This document shows positions 62,561 to 64,000 of a stretch of 64,000 bases of DNA, piece by piece. Positions within the stretch are counted from its first letter, which is position 1, and each line of letters starts with the position of its first letter. The translations under genes were made by a program, and so were the position numbers. The DNA is taken from the NCBI RefSeq assembly GCF_034190915.1, contig NW_026947500.1:19590501-19654500 (forward strand), given 5' to 3'. The notes beneath the pieces were generated by a model, which searched no databases, was not told the origin of the DNA, and saw only the letters and a program-made list of their open reading frames with translations. Source of the stretch: Cavia porcellus (taxonomy: Eukaryota > Chordata > Mammalia > Rodentia > Caviidae).

Positions 62561-62765
62561 TTTTATAATGTTGATTATCTATGGATCAATAAGTTCAGGG
62601 TCCAGTTATGTTTAGGAGGCTCTGTGGCAAATCTAGGACATGTGGCCTTTTTAAAGGAGAAACTGCCAGTCAGTACCAATAACTGTTACTACTAGGGTGT
62701 GTTTCCAGTATTGCCTGAATTTCAGGCTGTTCAAAAATGTTAAAAATCCTGAAGAATAGAATTTC

Positions 62766-62955
62766 TAGCCAGCCATCATGACACCACCTGTAATCCTAAC
62801 ACTTGGGGAGATTGAAAGAGGAGGATTATAAATTCAAGCCCAGCTTGGGCAATTTATTGGCTTAGTGAGACCTTGTCTCAAAATAAAAAATAAATGGCAC
62901 AGTGTGAAAGCCCTGGATTCAATCCCCAGAATCAATCAATCAATCATAGCAAAGC
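62766..62955 (+). repeat. B4-like composite SINE (B1 + ID)
   Basis: CACCTGTAATCCTAACACTT, CAAGCCCAGCTTGGGCAATT and GAGACCTTGTCTCAAAATAA (B1 part) are followed by AAAGCCCTGGATTCAATCCC (ID part) and an (AATC)n tail at 62928-62945. Confidence 0.75.
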
Positions 62956-63771
62956 TAAATAAGACAGGGATATCATTCAGTGGGAAGGTATAATCCTTAA
63001 TATTGCAAAAAAAAGGTGTAATCTCTTTGTAAAAAGATGTTGACAATGAATTCAAGATGTTTTAAGGCATTGTGAGAACATCAGAGTGTGATGCTGAACA
63101 GGCATGGCCTTTGGATGTGTGGCTTTTGAGCTCTACGTGGCCTCATGGAGAGACCTCTTGAGTTTTCCAGAGACTACAAAGCTCTGCCTCAGATTCCAGG
63201 AGGAATGCCCACTGGGTGCTTGCAAAGAGAGAAAAATAAAACATCATAAAATAAAAGAGGTAGGATTGGGTTCTCCCCATTGCCCTCCCAGTCACTCCTA
63301 ACCACTGAAAGTTCACACTGCTTGTGCCTGGGCTCTGAAATTTAATATTCAGTCACCTCTTTGGGGCTGTAGGGAACCTGGAGGGTCATTATGTTCTGAC
63401 TAGAGATGTTTCCAGGTTTGCCCTACTATGCTGGAACATGGAAAGCTACAGGGGATTGGGCCGGGATCTGGAATTGGGTCTGTGCTCTCCATGGCTTTGA
63501 CTCTGTAATCTTACCGTGCAACTAGACGCTTAGCTGACTGTGCCCAGGACCGTCCTGCATCCCAAGCCCCTCACACAGCACCTCCCATTGACAAAGAACC
63601 TGCCTGCCTTCTTTACGCACCTGTAAGTACAACCTCTCCACGAATTCTGAGTGAATAGTAATTGCTTTTCTAGAAAATGTTATATTCTGTGTTTGTTAAA
63701 AACTTTTAAAAAGGTAAGTTGGAAAACATAAAAAGTTTAGTTAAATATTGATTCTCCATCCCCACTCACCA
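62956..63771. other. No gene recognised
   Basis: Nothing supported. The rest of the window after 63888 is likewise unassigned. Confidence 0.4.
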
Positions 63772-63888
63772 AACTGCCAGGGCAGTCAGTTTCATTATGT
63801 ATCCCAGGCTGGCCTCAACCTCATGCTGATCCTCCTTTGTCGGCCTTCCGAATGCTGGGATTACAGGTGTGCGCCATGCTCAGCCCCA
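63772..63888 (-). repeat. B1-like 7SL-derived SINE
   Basis: TTTCATTATGTATCCCAGGC, TGGCCTCAACCTCATGCTGA and AATGCTGGGATTACAGGTGT are the reverse complement of B1. Confidence 0.9.
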
Positions 63889-64000
63889 TTTCTTTGAAAA
63901 CTGAACTCAAGTCAGGCTTTGATTACTCAAGTTCCTTGTGTGTCCAGAGACATTTGTTTTCTTTTAGAAAATGAAGTGTTGGGAACCAAGGATTATTACC

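Overview
The window is mammalian, almost certainly rodent, gene-poor nuclear DNA. The evidence is several young tRNA-Ala-like (ID-type) SINEs, 7SL-derived B1-like SINEs, B1+ID composite (B4-like) SINEs, old MIR elements, L1 fragments, MaLR-type LTRs and many microsatellites. There are no prokaryotic features. The species cannot be fixed from the sequence; the SINE mix suggests a non-murid rodent. No complete host protein gene is visible. Two exon-like segments with good splice-site context lie on the minus strand at 53006-53150 and 59521-59636.

The dominant feature is an 8.4-kb minus-strand endogenous retrovirus (gammaretrovirus-like, class I) at 16104-24534. It has paired LTRs, a 4-bp GTAC target duplication, a primer-binding site that I read as tRNA-Thr, and a polypurine tract next to the 3' LTR. 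It is inserted inside a SINE whose two halves flank it. The two LTRs differ by one substitution and a poly-T length change, so the insertion is very young. Its gag, pol and env are nevertheless broken and rearranged: matrix in several frames, a capsid fragment fused to late RT, RNase H, a second copy of part of pol, integrase scraps, and an env tail. It must have been mobilised in trans. Its 5' leader holds a 2.2-kb, nearly perfect array of 53 copies of a 42-bp unit (21478-23700).

Layout: 1-833 old ERV pol/env remnant (minus); 3.2-5.7 kb SINE and MIR; 6.6-8.6 kb L1 (plus); 10.3-11.2 kb an unclassified repeat with internal ~140-bp subrepeats; 11.3-16.0 kb SINEs and unannotated DNA; 16.0-24.6 kb SINE plus nested young ERV; 25.8-27.9 kb MaLR LTR, microsatellites and a second copy of the unclassified repeat; 28-35.7 kb mostly unique; 35.8-37.1 kb L1 (minus); 40-45.5 kb MaLR LTRs, L2 and L1 debris; 47-64 kb dispersed hAT, B1, B4-like, MIR and L1 fragments with the two exon candidates.

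All assignments were made by eye; no database search was run.
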